A DNA stretch of 64,000 nt, taken from positions 62,001 through 126,000 of the forward strand of contig NZ_CP119811.1 of NCBI RefSeq assembly GCF_029338395.1, in the 5' to 3' direction. Both the position numbers and the translations under genes were made by a program. Below are positions 8,340-16,970 of this stretch, piece after piece. The DNA comes from Halorussus caseinilyticus. GTDB taxonomy: Archaea; Halobacteriota; Halobacteria; Halobacteriales; Haladaptataceae. The stretch's first letter is position 1, and each line of letters starts with the position of its first letter. Below the pieces are notes generated by a model, which saw nothing but the letters and a program-made list of their open reading frames with translations, was not told where the DNA came from and ran no database searches.

Positions 8340-8918
8340 GTGAGTCCGACGCCGAAAAGCACGCCGGGCGAATCGACCGCACGGACCGAACAGATGGAGG
8401 AGACGAGTCTACCCGACTGGGCGACGCTCGCCTCCGGAGAGCGCGTCGTCTGGGTCGGTCAGCCGAGTCCGTACATCGTCAAGAAGTGGCTCGCTATCTG
8501 GGCGGCCGTCGTCGTCGCGGGACTCGTGAGTTTCGCCGTCCTCCCGTCGCGGTTTCGACTGATAACGCGCTTGGTCTTGCTCGCAAGCGTCCCCGTCGGC
8601 GCGTGGGCGTACCTCCGGTACCGCACCGTTCGATACGTCCTCACGACCGAGAAACTCTACAAGAAGACGGGCGTGACCAGACGGACTCTCGAAACGATTC
8701 GGTTGGACCGGATTCAGAACGTCGCCGTGAGCCAATCGTTCGGCCAGCGAGTCGTCTCGTGTGGAAACGTCGAGATTTCCACCGCGGGGACCGGAACCGA
8801 ATCGCTCGTCCTCCTGAGCGTCCCGGACCCCCAACGCGTGAGCGGCCTGCTGGTGAACCGGTCGGAGTTCGGTCGCTCGTCCGACGCAACCGATACCACG
8901 ACCGAAGGCGAACGCTGA
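8340..8918 (+). CDS. PH domain-containing membrane protein (YdbS/bPH2-like)
   Basis: This 192-residue protein has two transmembrane helices at about 50-90 (WLAIWAAVVVAGLVSF and LVLLASVPVGAWAYL), followed by a bacterial-type PH domain: RYVLTTEKLYKKTGVTRR, then LDRIQNVAVSQSF and the closing GNVEISTAG strand. This is the classic YdbS/DUF304 layout. It starts at GTG 8340; an internal Met 18 codons on is also possible. The role is unknown; such proteins are membrane-associated and may act in envelope stress. The end of the gene faces the luciferase-like gene. Confidence 0.82.
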   Translation: MSPTPKSTPGESTARTEQMEETSLPDWATLASGERVVWVGQPSPYIVKKWLAIWAAVVVAGLVSFAVLPSRFRLITRLVLLASVPVGAWAYLRYRTVRYVLTTEKLYKKTGVTRRTLETIRLDRIQNVAVSQSFGQRVVSCGNVEISTAGTGTESLVLLSVPDPQRVSGLLVNRSEFGRSSDATDTTTEGER

Positions 8919-8942
8919 GTCACGACCCGTATCCGTGTCGCC

Positions 8943-9971
8943 TCAGCGAGGCGTCAGTCCGACGCCCTCGGCCAGTAGTTTGTGGGACCGAAGCGCGTCG
9001 TCGTGGTCGGCGACGACGTGTTGAATCATCACCTCGTCCACCCCCACGCGGTCCGCGAGTTGGTCCAACACGTCGGCGAGCGTTTCGGGGCTTCCGGACA
9101 CCGCCCGCGGCCACTCGTCGGCGTCGAGCGTCGCCGGTGTCGGTTCGGGGACGCCGCCGAGTTCGTCGATTGCTTCCTCGACCGACGGCGTAGTTCCGGC
9201 TTCGCCGCGCTTCAGGCGCTCGAACGACGCTTCGGCCACCGCCCGGAGTCGCGCCGCTCGCCCGTCGGTGTCCGCGCTGACCGCGTTCACGGCGACCATC
9301 CCCTCCGGTTCCTCGGCGCTCCCGGCCAACCGCGAGGGTCGGAAGTGGTCGCGGTACTCCTCGAACGCGCGTTCGGCGAACTGCGGGCGGATGAACGCCG
9401 CGAAACAGTACCGGAGTCCGAGTTCGCCCGCGATGGCCGCGCTCGACGGACTCGACCCGAGGACCCACGGCACGGGCGGGTCTTCGGCCGAACGCGGGAG
9501 TTCGAGGTCGGCGTAGGGGTGTTCGTCGGGGTAGTCGTCGTAGAGGTGGTTGACGACCGCCTCGATTTTCTCGGCGTGGTCCTCGTCGGGATTCTCGACG
9601 CGCCGGGAGGTTTCGAGGGCGCGGTCGGCGGCTGGCGACCCGTTCGCGCGGCCGAGACCCGCGTCGATGCGTCCGGGTGCCAGCGCGTCCAGCGCGCCGA
9701 ACTGCTCGGCGACCTTGAACGGACTGTAGTGGTTGAGCAACACCGCGCCGGAGCCGAGTCGAATCGAGTCGGTTTCGGCGGCGAGATGCCCGAGCAGGAC
9801 TTCGGGGGTCGTCCCGGCGAGTCGGTCGGCCATCCCGTGGTGTTCGGCCACCCAGAAGCGCGAGTAGCCGAGTCGCTCGGCCCGTCTCGCGGCTTCGACG
9901 GTGTTCGCGTAGGCGTCGGTCGCGGTGCCATCGTCGGGTACCGGGGAGAGGTCTACGACGGAGAGGTCCAT
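8943..9971 (-). CDS. LLM class (luciferase-like) flavin-dependent oxidoreductase
   Basis: This 342-residue protein is a bacterial-luciferase-like monooxygenase of the F420/FMN barrel family. Typical blocks are RAERLGYSRFWVAEHHGM near residue 35, GSGAVLLNHYSPFKVAEQF near 80, RIDAGLGRA and PWVLGSSPSSA. It most resembles the group annotated as MsnO8-type LLM oxidoreductases in bacteria and haloarchaea, whose substrates are unknown. A GTG two codons upstream gives MDMDL; I take the ATG at 9971. It is a single gene, convergent with the PH-domain gene. Confidence 0.85.
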   Translation of the reverse strand: MDLSVVDLSPVPDDGTATDAYANTVEAARRAERLGYSRFWVAEHHGMADRLAGTTPEVLLGHLAAETDSIRLGSGAVLLNHYSPFKVAEQFGALDALAPGRIDAGLGRANGSPAADRALETSRRVENPDEDHAEKIEAVVNHLYDDYPDEHPYADLELPRSAEDPPVPWVLGSSPSSAAIAGELGLRYCFAAFIRPQFAERAFEEYRDHFRPSRLAGSAEEPEGMVAVNAVSADTDGRAARLRAVAEASFERLKRGEAGTTPSVEEAIDELGGVPEPTPATLDADEWPRAVSGSPETLADVLDQLADRVGVDEVMIQHVVADHDDALRSHKLLAEGVGLTPR

Positions 9972-10090
9972 GTCCACGTTCGGGGTCTGGGAAGGATAAC
10001 GGTTGGGCTACCAGCCGTTTTCGGTCGGACGCCGTAGACGGCCCGTGGGAGAACGGACAACGCTTTCAGACGCGCCCGTCACGTTAGGGT

Positions 10091-10951
10091 ATGCGCTGGT
10101 GGAAACGGGGCGCTGTCCTCGGGGTCGTGGTTCTGGTCGTCGCGCTCGGCGGCGTCACCGTCTACTTCGCCGTTCCCCACCACGGAACCCCGTCGTCGGT
10201 CCAGTCGGTCAAGGACGACCCGCGGGTGTCGGTGGCGACCACCGACGGCGTACACGTCCTCTCGCCGACGAACGCGACTTCGACGGTCGGACTCGTCTTC
10301 TATCCGGGGGCGCGCGTCTCCCCGGACGCCTACTACCGGTCGCTCGCGCCGGTCGTGACGCGGGCGAACGTCACGGTGTTCGTCCCGAAGATGCCGCTCA
10401 ACGTCGCGCTCCTCGACGCGGACGCCGCCGCGGAAAGCCGGACTCGCAACCCCGGTATCCGGACGTGGTTCGTCGGCGGCCACTCGCTGGGCGGAGTGGC
10501 GGCCTGCCGATACGCCGACGGCCACGACGTTCGGGGTCTCGTCCTGTTCGCGTCCTACTGCGACGCGAACGTGAGCGACCGGTCGCTGGCGGTTCTCAGC
10601 GTCACCGGAAGCGCCGACACCGTTCTGGACCGTGGCAACTATCGAGCGGGTCGGACCCGCCTCCCGCCGACCGCCGACTTCCGCGAGATTCGGGGCGTGA
10701 ACCACACGCAGTTCGGGTCGTATCGAGGCCAGCGCGGGGACTCGCCCGCACCGCTCTCGTACGACGAGGCCCACCGCCGACTCGCCGACCGCCTCGTGCC
10801 GTGGCTTGCGAACCAGTCGGCGACGACTGGCCCGACTCCCGGAACGGGGACCGCATCGTCGGCCGACCTCGGAACCAGAGTTATGCGGATAGAGCGCGTG
10901 GGACGAGAACATGGCTCATCAACCGGAGCATCCGAGGCTGTACGTCTGTAA
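10091..10951 (+). CDS. Membrane-anchored or secreted alpha/beta hydrolase
   Basis: This 286-residue protein begins with a basic MRWWKR stretch and one hydrophobic helix (residues 8-28), probably a signal anchor. The alpha/beta-hydrolase core has the nucleophile elbow GGHSLGG (129-135, Ser132), a late Asp in the GSADTVLD segment and His in GVNHTQFG, so the triad seems complete. Potential N-glycosylation sites (NAT, NVT, NVS, NHT) support an outside location. The last 14 codons overlap the start of the small zinc-protein gene at 10911, an unusual length of overlap, so the true stop context deserves care. The substrate is unknown. Confidence 0.75.
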   Translation: MRWWKRGAVLGVVVLVVALGGVTVYFAVPHHGTPSSVQSVKDDPRVSVATTDGVHVLSPTNATSTVGLVFYPGARVSPDAYYRSLAPVVTRANVTVFVPKMPLNVALLDADAAAESRTRNPGIRTWFVGGHSLGGVAACRYADGHDVRGLVLFASYCDANVSDRSLAVLSVTGSADTVLDRGNYRAGRTRLPPTADFREIRGVNHTQFGSYRGQRGDSPAPLSYDEAHRRLADRLVPWLANQSATTGPTPGTGTASSADLGTRVMRIERVGREHGSSTGASEAVRL

Positions 10952-11090
10952 CGCGTGTCAGACGGTCCACGCTGGCACCGTGGTCGAACACACCGATTCG
11001 GGCCATCACTACGAAGCGCCCGATGGCTGTGGGGCGTGCAGAGAAAGCGAGTTCACTCCCATCGAGGACTGGCCCCACCGCCACGACTGA
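10911..11090 (+). CDS. 59-residue Cys-rich small protein (zinc ribbon-like)
   Basis: This small gene overlaps the end of the hydrolase by 41 bases in another frame. The protein starts MAHQPEHPRLYVCNACQTVH, has a second pair CGAC after DG, and ends WPHRHD. CNAC plus CGAC spaced by about 25 residues would bind one zinc ion, and several His residues follow. The ATG comes after a purine-rich GGACGAGAAC stretch. Similar Cys-pair mini-proteins are common in haloarchaea and mostly uncharacterised. Confidence 0.65.
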   Translation: MAHQPEHPRLYVCNACQTVHAGTVVEHTDSGHHYEAPDGCGACRESEFTPIEDWPHRHD

Positions 11091-11160
11091 GGGGTCTCGC
11101 CGTCACGATTGGGGAGTCTCGCCGCCGTCAAGAACGTACCCGTCTGACCGAACTAACGGT

Positions 11161-11527
11161 ATGGAGACGGCCGTCCTCGTCGTCGGTGGCGGTGCGACCC
11201 GTGCCGGAATCGCGCGGGACCGTCGGCGGGCGAATCGAACCGGAGTGCGTCGTCAACGCCGCCGGAGCGTGGGCCGAGCGAGTCGCGGCGATGGCGGACG
11301 TGAGCGTCGAGATGCGACCCACGCGCGGCGTGATGATTTCCGTGGAGTACGACCGCCTCGGCCCGGTCTTGAACCGCTGTCGCGCACCCGACGACGGCGA
11401 CATCGTGGTTCCCCACGACCCGGAGGCCGTCCTCGGAACCACCGGCGTCGGCGTCGAAGACCCCGACGAGTTCTCGACCGAAGAGTGGGAAGTCTCGGAG
11501 ACGGTTCGCCCCCGAGACAAGTCGTGA
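11161..11527 (+). pseudogene. Deletion remnant of a glpA-type glycerol-3-phosphate dehydrogenase
   Basis: The first 20 codons from the ATG at 11161 encode METAVLVVGGG plus GIARD, the N-terminal FAD-binding fold seen in haloarchaeal GlpA. The similarity then jumps frame. From about 11250 a different frame reads VVNAAGAWAERV, then EMRPTRGVMISVEYD, INRC-like LNRCRAPDDGD and VPHDPEAVLGTT, which belong to the middle of the same family. Around 150-200 residues between them and the whole C-terminal half are gone. It is therefore a relic produced by at least one internal deletion and a C-terminal loss, not an expressed enzyme. No intact copy lies in this window. Confidence 0.75.
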
Positions 11528-11563
11528 GCCTTATTATCCGAGAGTGTAGAATTCGGAGGGGTT

Positions 11564-12691
11564 ATGAACGATTTACGCACCGGACTGAGCTATGGCGACG
11601 TACTCCTCGTCCCGAAGCGGTCGCCGGTCGATAGCCGAAGTAACGTCGAACTCTCGGCGAACCTCACGCCGGGCATCGAGCTAGAGACGCCGCTGGTCTC
11701 GGCCGCCATGGACACCGTTACCGAGGCCGAACTCGCGGCCGAACTCTCTCGGGCAGGTGGCATCGGCGTCGTCCACCGGTTCCTGTCGCCCGAAGCGCAA
11801 GCCGAAGAGGTCACACGAGTCAAAGCCGACGGCGAGCGCGTCGGCGCGGCGGTGGGTATCAACGAGGATTACGTCGAGCGCAGTGCGCTGTTGGTCGAGG
11901 CGGGCGTGGACGCGCTCGTCGTCGATGTGGCACACGGTCACATGGAACGGACGCTGGACGCCGCCGAGACCCTCGCCGACGAGTTCCCCGACGTAGGACT
12001 GGTCGCCGGTAACGTGGCGACGCCCGAGGGCGTGGCGGACCTCGCGGCCGCGGGTGCCGATTGCGTCAAGGTCGGAATCGGTCCCGGTTCCCACTGCACC
12101 ACGCGGAAGGTCGCCGGGGCTGGCGTCCCGCAACTGACCGCCGTGGACGACTGCGCGGACGCCGCCGAGAAACACGGCATCACAATCTGTGCGGACGGCG
12201 GCATCCGCACCTCCGGCGACGCGGTGAAGGCGCTGATGGCCGGGGCCGACACGGTGATGCTCGGCAGTCTCTTCTCGGGCACCGACGAAGCGCCCGGCGA
12301 GATGGTCGAAGTCGGCGGGACGCGGTACAAGCGCTCGCGCGGGATGGCGACCACCGCCGCGGCCGACGAGCGCGACGACAAGGAGAACAACGTCCGCGCC
12401 GACGAGGGCGTCGAGGCGCTGACGCCGTACAAGGGACCGGTCGCGGGCGTCGTAGAGGAGTTCTGCGCTGGCATCCAGTCCGGACTCTCCTACTGCGGCG
12501 GACACACGATTCCCGCGGCGCGCGAGAGGGCCGAGTTCATCCGCGTCGCCCCGAGTGCGAAAGAACGCGAGGGCTACCACACCGACCACGACTGGGAGGG
12601 TGTCAGCGTGGACAGCGAGGCGAAAGACGCCGACGAGTCGCACGTCGGAACGGACGAAATCGGCGGTGCCGCCGCCGAGAGCGACGACTGA
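11564..12691 (+). CDS. IMP dehydrogenase/GMP reductase family protein
   Basis: This 375-residue barrel enzyme lacks CBS domains. It starts [20 protein letters not shown], has SAAMDTVTE at 46-54 and the Cys loop GPGSHCTTR at 173-181 with catalytic Cys178, followed by GGIRTSGD and [15 protein letters not shown]. True IMP dehydrogenases usually read GPGSICTTR. The shorter length and absence of a CBS pair point to a GMP reductase-like or second IMPDH-like enzyme in purine interconversion. The acidic tail of about 40 residues is typical of haloarchaea. An AT-rich promoter (TTATTATCC near 11531) precedes the ATG closely. The family is certain, the exact reaction less so. Confidence 0.8.
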   Translation: MNDLRTGLSYGDVLLVPKRSPVDSRSNVELSANLTPGIELETPLVSAAMDTVTEAELAAELSRAGGIGVVHRFLSPEAQAEEVTRVKADGERVGAAVGINEDYVERSALLVEAGVDALVVDVAHGHMERTLDAAETLADEFPDVGLVAGNVATPEGVADLAAAGADCVKVGIGPGSHCTTRKVAGAGVPQLTAVDDCADAAEKHGITICADGGIRTSGDAVKALMAGADTVMLGSLFSGTDEAPGEMVEVGGTRYKRSRGMATTAAADERDDKENNVRADEGVEALTPYKGPVAGVVEEFCAGIQSGLSYCGGHTIPAARERAEFIRVAPSAKEREGYHTDHDWEGVSVDSEAKDADESHVGTDEIGGAAAESDD

Positions 12692-12741
12692 CCGCGACGA
12701 CACCCCCGCTCGCCCGTCCCCTCACTCGACAGTAGCAATAT

Positions 12742-12759
12742 ATAGATTGCTAAAGAAAA
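12742..12759. repeat. AT-rich 18-bp repeat, copy 2
   Basis: This is an exact copy of the repeat at 4554-4571, placed 50 bases after the stop codon of the IMPDH-family gene in an AT-rich island (12736-12795). No other feature is visible between 12692 and 12966. Confidence 0.7.
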
Positions 12760-12966
12760 TAAAAATGCGTCTGAAAGACAGTTCTATGTTTCTTCGAGCG
12801 AGGTCGTGACGCGTCCGGACGGGGCGTGCGCGTTTCGTACCCGCATCGTATGGGAAAGTCTAAAGCCGAGTTGAGCCAAATCTTTTGGCGGGATTTAGAT
12901 GGCTGGATACGACCGGAGTCGAGACCACGTACGGACACCGACCGACGCGACCGACGGGAGCGTCGA

Positions 12967-14427
12967 ATGACGGACGTACTCGTTCACGACGCCCTCGTCG
13001 TGACCGTAGACGACCACGACAACGTCTACGAGTCCGGAACGGTCGTCGTCGAAGACGACCGGATTACCGAGGTGCGGCCCACGATTCCCGACGACCGTAC
13101 TGCCGACGCCGAAGTAGTCATCGACGGGTCCGACAAACTCGTCATGCCGGGGTTGGTCAACGCCCACGCGCATCTCGAATCGAGCGCACTGCGCGGTGCC
13201 TACAGTGACCTGAGCTACGGCGAATTACTGGTGGACATGACCGTCATCTGCCAGCAACTGGCGAAGGGGGAACTCGATTACCTCGCGGAGGCCGGAGTGC
13301 GGTTGGCGGCGTTGAACTTCATCCGGAACGGGATTACGTCGGTGTGTACGATGGACATCCGGTCCGAACTCGGCGTTCCGATACTGGGCGAGTCCGGCCT
13401 TCGGGCGCTGACCGGGCCGCTCATCTCGGACCTGTTCTGGGACGAACCCGTCGAGAGTCAGTTACGCAGGGCCGAGAAGTTCATCGACGACCACCACGAG
13501 ACGTACGACGGACGGATTCACGCCACGCTCTGTCCCCACGACGACATGACGCTGACGCGGGGGATGTGGGAGTCGGTGGCCGACACCGCCGAGGAGTACG
13601 ATGTCGTGGTCCACACCCACCTGCTCGAAGACAGCGTGTCGGACCTCAACGCGCGGGCCAACAAGGGAGAAGACTCCATCGGTCTGTTGGACGACGTTGG
13701 TCTCCTGAACGACCGGTTGCTGGCCGCTCACTTCCGGGCCGCCGACGAGGAGGACGCCCGGCGAATCGCCGAGGCGGACGCGAACGTCGCTCACTGCCCG
13801 TCGGTCTTCGCCTACTGGTCGCCCGACGAGACGTGCGAGTGGATGCCGCTCCCGTCGCTTCGGGACTTCGACGCGACGGTGGGTCTCGGACTGGACGACC
13901 ACTACTACCACGACAACAACGACATGTTCGGGGAGGCCCGCCAGACCAGACTGATGGCGAACCACGAGTGGACCGCCAACCAGATTACGTCGCTAGAACT
14001 CGTCCGGATGCTGACCGCCGAGGGTGCGCGGGCCCTCTCGCTCGACGACCAGACCGGGTCGCTCGAACCGGGGAAGAAAGCCGACCTGACGGTTGTGGAC
14101 ATCGACGACCCGAACTTCAAACCGCTCACCAACATCTACTCGCTCGTCAGTAACGCGGTGACGGGCCGGGACGTAGAGACGGTCATCGTGGACGGAAACC
14201 TCCTCATGCACGACAACGACATCGAGACGATGGACGAGGAGGCGGTCTTCCGCGAGGTGGACGAGGCGCTCGAACGCTACACCGACGAGACCGACTGGGA
14301 GATAACGCTGACCGGGAGCAAGCGACCGGGAACCATCTCGAACGTCCGGGACCTGCCCAAACGAGGACCGGCGCACCTCGTGGGTCGGCTAGCCTACCAG
14401 AGTATCAAAGACCACTTGCCGCTGTAA
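12967..14427 (+). CDS. Amidohydrolase of the TRZ/ATZ (cytosine deaminase-like) family
   Basis: This 486-residue metal-dependent hydrolase has NAHAHLESSALRG (HxH at 67 and 69), a mid-chain VVHTHLLEDS, AHFRAADEED, HCPSVFAYW, and the metal Asp in a GLGLDDHYYHDNNDMF segment. In usual family members this last region reads GTDGxxSNND, so the pocket is altered. The C-terminal GSLEPGKKADLTVVDID block closes the small beta-sandwich domain. Relatives deaminate or dechlorinate heterocycles and nucleosides; the substrate here is unknown. I chose ATG 12967 because upstream in-frame codons are basic and unrelated. Confidence 0.8.
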   Translation: MTDVLVHDALVVTVDDHDNVYESGTVVVEDDRITEVRPTIPDDRTADAEVVIDGSDKLVMPGLVNAHAHLESSALRGAYSDLSYGELLVDMTVICQQLAKGELDYLAEAGVRLAALNFIRNGITSVCTMDIRSELGVPILGESGLRALTGPLISDLFWDEPVESQLRRAEKFIDDHHETYDGRIHATLCPHDDMTLTRGMWESVADTAEEYDVVVHTHLLEDSVSDLNARANKGEDSIGLLDDVGLLNDRLLAAHFRAADEEDARRIAEADANVAHCPSVFAYWSPDETCEWMPLPSLRDFDATVGLGLDDHYYHDNNDMFGEARQTRLMANHEWTANQITSLELVRMLTAEGARALSLDDQTGSLEPGKKADLTVVDIDDPNFKPLTNIYSLVSNAVTGRDVETVIVDGNLLMHDNDIETMDEEAVFREVDEALERYTDETDWEITLTGSKRPGTISNVRDLPKRGPAHLVGRLAYQSIKDHLPL

Positions 14428-14532
14428 CGGCGCGACGACACCGGTACCCTCTTTTGCTTCGGTAGTCGGTCGCCGAGACTCGCTCGATGAAAGCAGTTAA
14501 ACTTAAAAATATTATCTCGTATGTAAGATTCG

Positions 14533-14543
14533 CATATATTTAA
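14533..14543 (+). promoter_or_regulatory. Candidate TATA box upstream of the terpenoid-like block
   Basis: CATATATTTAA lies in a strongly AT-rich stretch (14490-14620) before the ASKHA gene. A second AT-rich element (GTATATT at about 14601) is too close to the start to serve it alone, so the promoter assignment is uncertain. Confidence 0.35.
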
Positions 14544-14624
14544 CGCGTTTTTTGCCACTTCGAAAAATAATATTCGTCTGATTTATCGAAACTAATATGA
14601 GTATATTCCGTTATGTTTAGATTG

Positions 14625-15650
14625 ATGTTTGCAGGAATAGACCACTCAACGACAGGCGTGAAGACCTGCCTCTTGTCCGAAGACGGGTCGAGGGAGGTCT
14701 TCACCATCGAACGGTCGCCCGACGAAGACGGCGACTGGTCCTACATCGAGACTTTACGAGAACATGTCAATCCGAACGACATCGAGATGGTCTCGTACGG
14801 ATACAGTTACGGTGACAACATCGACGGCATCGTGGACATCTCCGAGACCCAGAACCGGGGAATCGTCGATACCCTCGGTCTGGGCCACGAGTTCGGCACG
14901 GGAACGCTCGTCTACGACCAACTCCAGCAGTCGGACATACCGACGACCGTTTTCCCCGGCATCCACGACGGATTAGATACCATACACCCGTACTTCTGTC
15001 ACTACTCGCCGCTGACCGGGGCCGACAAGTTCGCAACCGCTCGCTACGCCCAAGAGGTCGTCCAGAACGACGACATCGGTCCCGAAATCGACGGCGACAC
15101 CTTCGTCGCGGCGAACGTCAGTTCGTCGGCGATGGCAAGTTACGTGGACGAGGGGGCGCTTCGCGGTGCGTTCCACTGGATAGGTCTCATCCACGGGTGG
15201 GGCGATGTCGAGTGCCTCCGCCAGATTCGCAACGACGAACAGGACCTTCAGGACGCGTTCATGAAGTCGGGTCTCCTCTGTCGCTCCGACTACGACTTCG
15301 AGGACGTGAAAGGCGTCCCCTCCGAGGAACTGCTGGAGATAGTGTACTGTGCGACCCTGCACAACGTCTACTCGCTGGTCCCCTTCACGGAGCATCTAGG
15401 GTCGGGTCTCGACGCCGTGATTCTCAGCGGTCGGTTGAGTCGGGTCGAAGAACCGTTCGACGTTCGGGGGCGACTGTCCGAGGACCTCTCGAACGTCGGG
15501 ACGGTCCACGTCTGTCAGGAGAAATCGACCGCGCTCGGTGCCGCACTCGTGGCGCGCGACGTTGCGCGAGGCGACTCCGAGACGCTCGGCGTACCGATAG
15601 AATTTAACGAAGCTGATACCTCTTCGAAGGTGACTAGTACCAATGTGTAG
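14625..15650 (+). CDS. ASKHA-fold kinase-like protein
   Basis: This 341-residue protein opens with MFAGIDHSTTGVKTCLLSED, the phosphate-1 loop of acetate/sugar-kinase/Hsp70 (ASKHA) ATPases. Near the C-terminus LDAVILSGRLSRVEEPF and KSTALGAALVARD resemble the adenosine and second phosphate motifs. The GIDH-TTG start recalls the butyrate-kinase-like proteins of methanogens (DUF1464 and methanogenesis marker 12 types), but I cannot place it firmly. An ATG at 14613 would add four residues. Its stop overlaps the next gene by eight bases. It heads the block that continues into the ABC transporter and the cyclase-like gene. The substrate is unknown. Confidence 0.65.
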   Translation: MFAGIDHSTTGVKTCLLSEDGSREVFTIERSPDEDGDWSYIETLREHVNPNDIEMVSYGYSYGDNIDGIVDISETQNRGIVDTLGLGHEFGTGTLVYDQLQQSDIPTTVFPGIHDGLDTIHPYFCHYSPLTGADKFATARYAQEVVQNDDIGPEIDGDTFVAANVSSSAMASYVDEGALRGAFHWIGLIHGWGDVECLRQIRNDEQDLQDAFMKSGLLCRSDYDFEDVKGVPSEELLEIVYCATLHNVYSLVPFTEHLGSGLDAVILSGRLSRVEEPFDVRGRLSEDLSNVGTVHVCQEKSTALGAALVARDVARGDSETLGVPIEFNEADTSSKVTSTNV

Positions 15651-16233
15651 AGTTTTCGTCGCGGGACCCATCGACTTTCACGACCTGTCGGACCTCGTGG
15701 AGTACCGACTGACGTACAGACGGGCGCTTTCGGACGCCGGATTTACGCCGGTAGACCAGTACTCCGGTGCGCTCGACAAACTCGAAGGCGCGGTCGGAGA
15801 GGACGGCGGCGTAGAGGACGTTCTCGAAAACATCGGCGACCTGCCCGACGAACCGTACGTCCACGCCGTCGGGTACGCCATCGGGGAGACTTCGATAGCG
15901 GAGGTCATGGAGAACCCCGAGAGAGTCCCCGAGATAGCGCCGGAGTCGGTCATCTCCGACATCGTGGAACGGGACCTCGAACTCCTCCGGTCGTGTGACG
16001 CGATGGTGGCGTACTTCCCCACGCCCTCGTGCGGAACGACCGTCGAACTCCTCCACGCCGTCGAACACGACGTTCCCGCCCTCGCGGTGAGCGAGTCGCC
16101 GCCGATGTTCATCCAACACTACGCCGACGAGTGTTACGATACCTTCGACGCGGCGCTCGACGACCTGACCGAACGGTTGGACCCGGAACGGGTGGCGGAA
16201 GGTGACCGCGCGCCGGTCGAAGAAGAGCCATGA
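15643..16233 (+). CDS. Nucleoside 2-deoxyribosyltransferase-like protein
   Basis: This 196-residue protein starts MCRVFVAGPIDFHDLSD. The AGPI at the first strand and the later ERDLELLRSCDAMVAYFP plus SCGTTVELLHA segments match the nucleoside 2-deoxyribosyltransferase/DUF4406 fold, where the Glu of the last motif would be the catalytic nucleophile. A long insert (about 40-95) is not typical. It overlaps both neighbours (8 bases before, 4 bases after), so it is translated together with the ASKHA protein and the ABC ATPase. A role in making or trimming a nucleotide-linked compound is inference only. Confidence 0.65.
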   Translation: MCRVFVAGPIDFHDLSDLVEYRLTYRRALSDAGFTPVDQYSGALDKLEGAVGEDGGVEDVLENIGDLPDEPYVHAVGYAIGETSIAEVMENPERVPEIAPESVISDIVERDLELLRSCDAMVAYFPTPSCGTTVELLHAVEHDVPALAVSESPPMFIQHYADECYDTFDAALDDLTERLDPERVAEGDRAPVEEEP

Positions 16234-16970
16234 GTCCCGATTCCACCCACGACAGTTCCGGTCACGCGACCAGTCGCGGCGACGCGACGGCCGACGCTCC
16301 CGACGCGGGTGGAACGCGCGACGGCGGAAACGTCGTCCTCCGGGGTACCGACCTGTGCAAGACCTACGGCGGTTCGCTCCCGTTCACCGCGGCGACCGAA
16401 GTTCTGGACGGCGTGAACGTCGAGCTGTACGGGGGCCAGATTACGGGTATCGTGGGCGCGAACGGAAGCGGCAAGTCCACGCTCCTGAAGATACTCGCGG
16501 GCATCGACAGCGCCGACTCCGGGACCGTCGAGCGAATCGGCGATGTCGGGTGGTGTCCCCAGTCGAGTCGCCTCTACGAGCGACTCACGGTCCGGGAGAC
16601 CTTCGAGTTGTTCGGGACCGGGCACGGACTCGACGACGACGCCATCGAAGACCGGATGCACGACATCGCCGACAGACTCGATTTCGTCTCGGACCTCGAT
16701 ACGCTGGTCGAGGACTTGAGCGGCGGGAACCGCCAGAAGGTCAACCTCGGCGTCTCGCTCGTCCACGAACCCGACGTGCTGTTGTTGGACGAACCGTACA
16801 CCGGGTTCGACTGGGAGACGTACCTCGCGTTCTGGGAACTGACCGACGACCTGAAGGCGTCGGGAACCGGGATTGCCATCGTCTCGCACCTCCTGCGAAA
16901 GCGGGACCGGTTCGACCGGGTGTACGAACTCGAAGACGGGACGCTACGGGAGGCCGAACGTGACGAGTAG
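16230..16970 (+). CDS. ABC transporter ATP-binding protein
   Basis: This 246-residue ATPase has Walker A GANGSGKST (76-84), a Q-loop in CPQSSRLYERLTV, the signature LSGGNRQKV and Walker B VLLLDEPYTGFDW. The first 35 residues are polar and probably disordered. It is followed by two permease genes with overlapping ends, so the three form an ABC-2 type exporter. It starts at an ATGA overlap with the deoxyribosyltransferase-like gene. Confidence 0.9.
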   Translation: MSPDSTHDSSGHATSRGDATADAPDAGGTRDGGNVVLRGTDLCKTYGGSLPFTAATEVLDGVNVELYGGQITGIVGANGSGKSTLLKILAGIDSADSGTVERIGDVGWCPQSSRLYERLTVRETFELFGTGHGLDDDAIEDRMHDIADRLDFVSDLDTLVEDLSGGNRQKVNLGVSLVHEPDVLLLDEPYTGFDWETYLAFWELTDDLKASGTGIAIVSHLLRKRDRFDRVYELEDGTLREAERDE

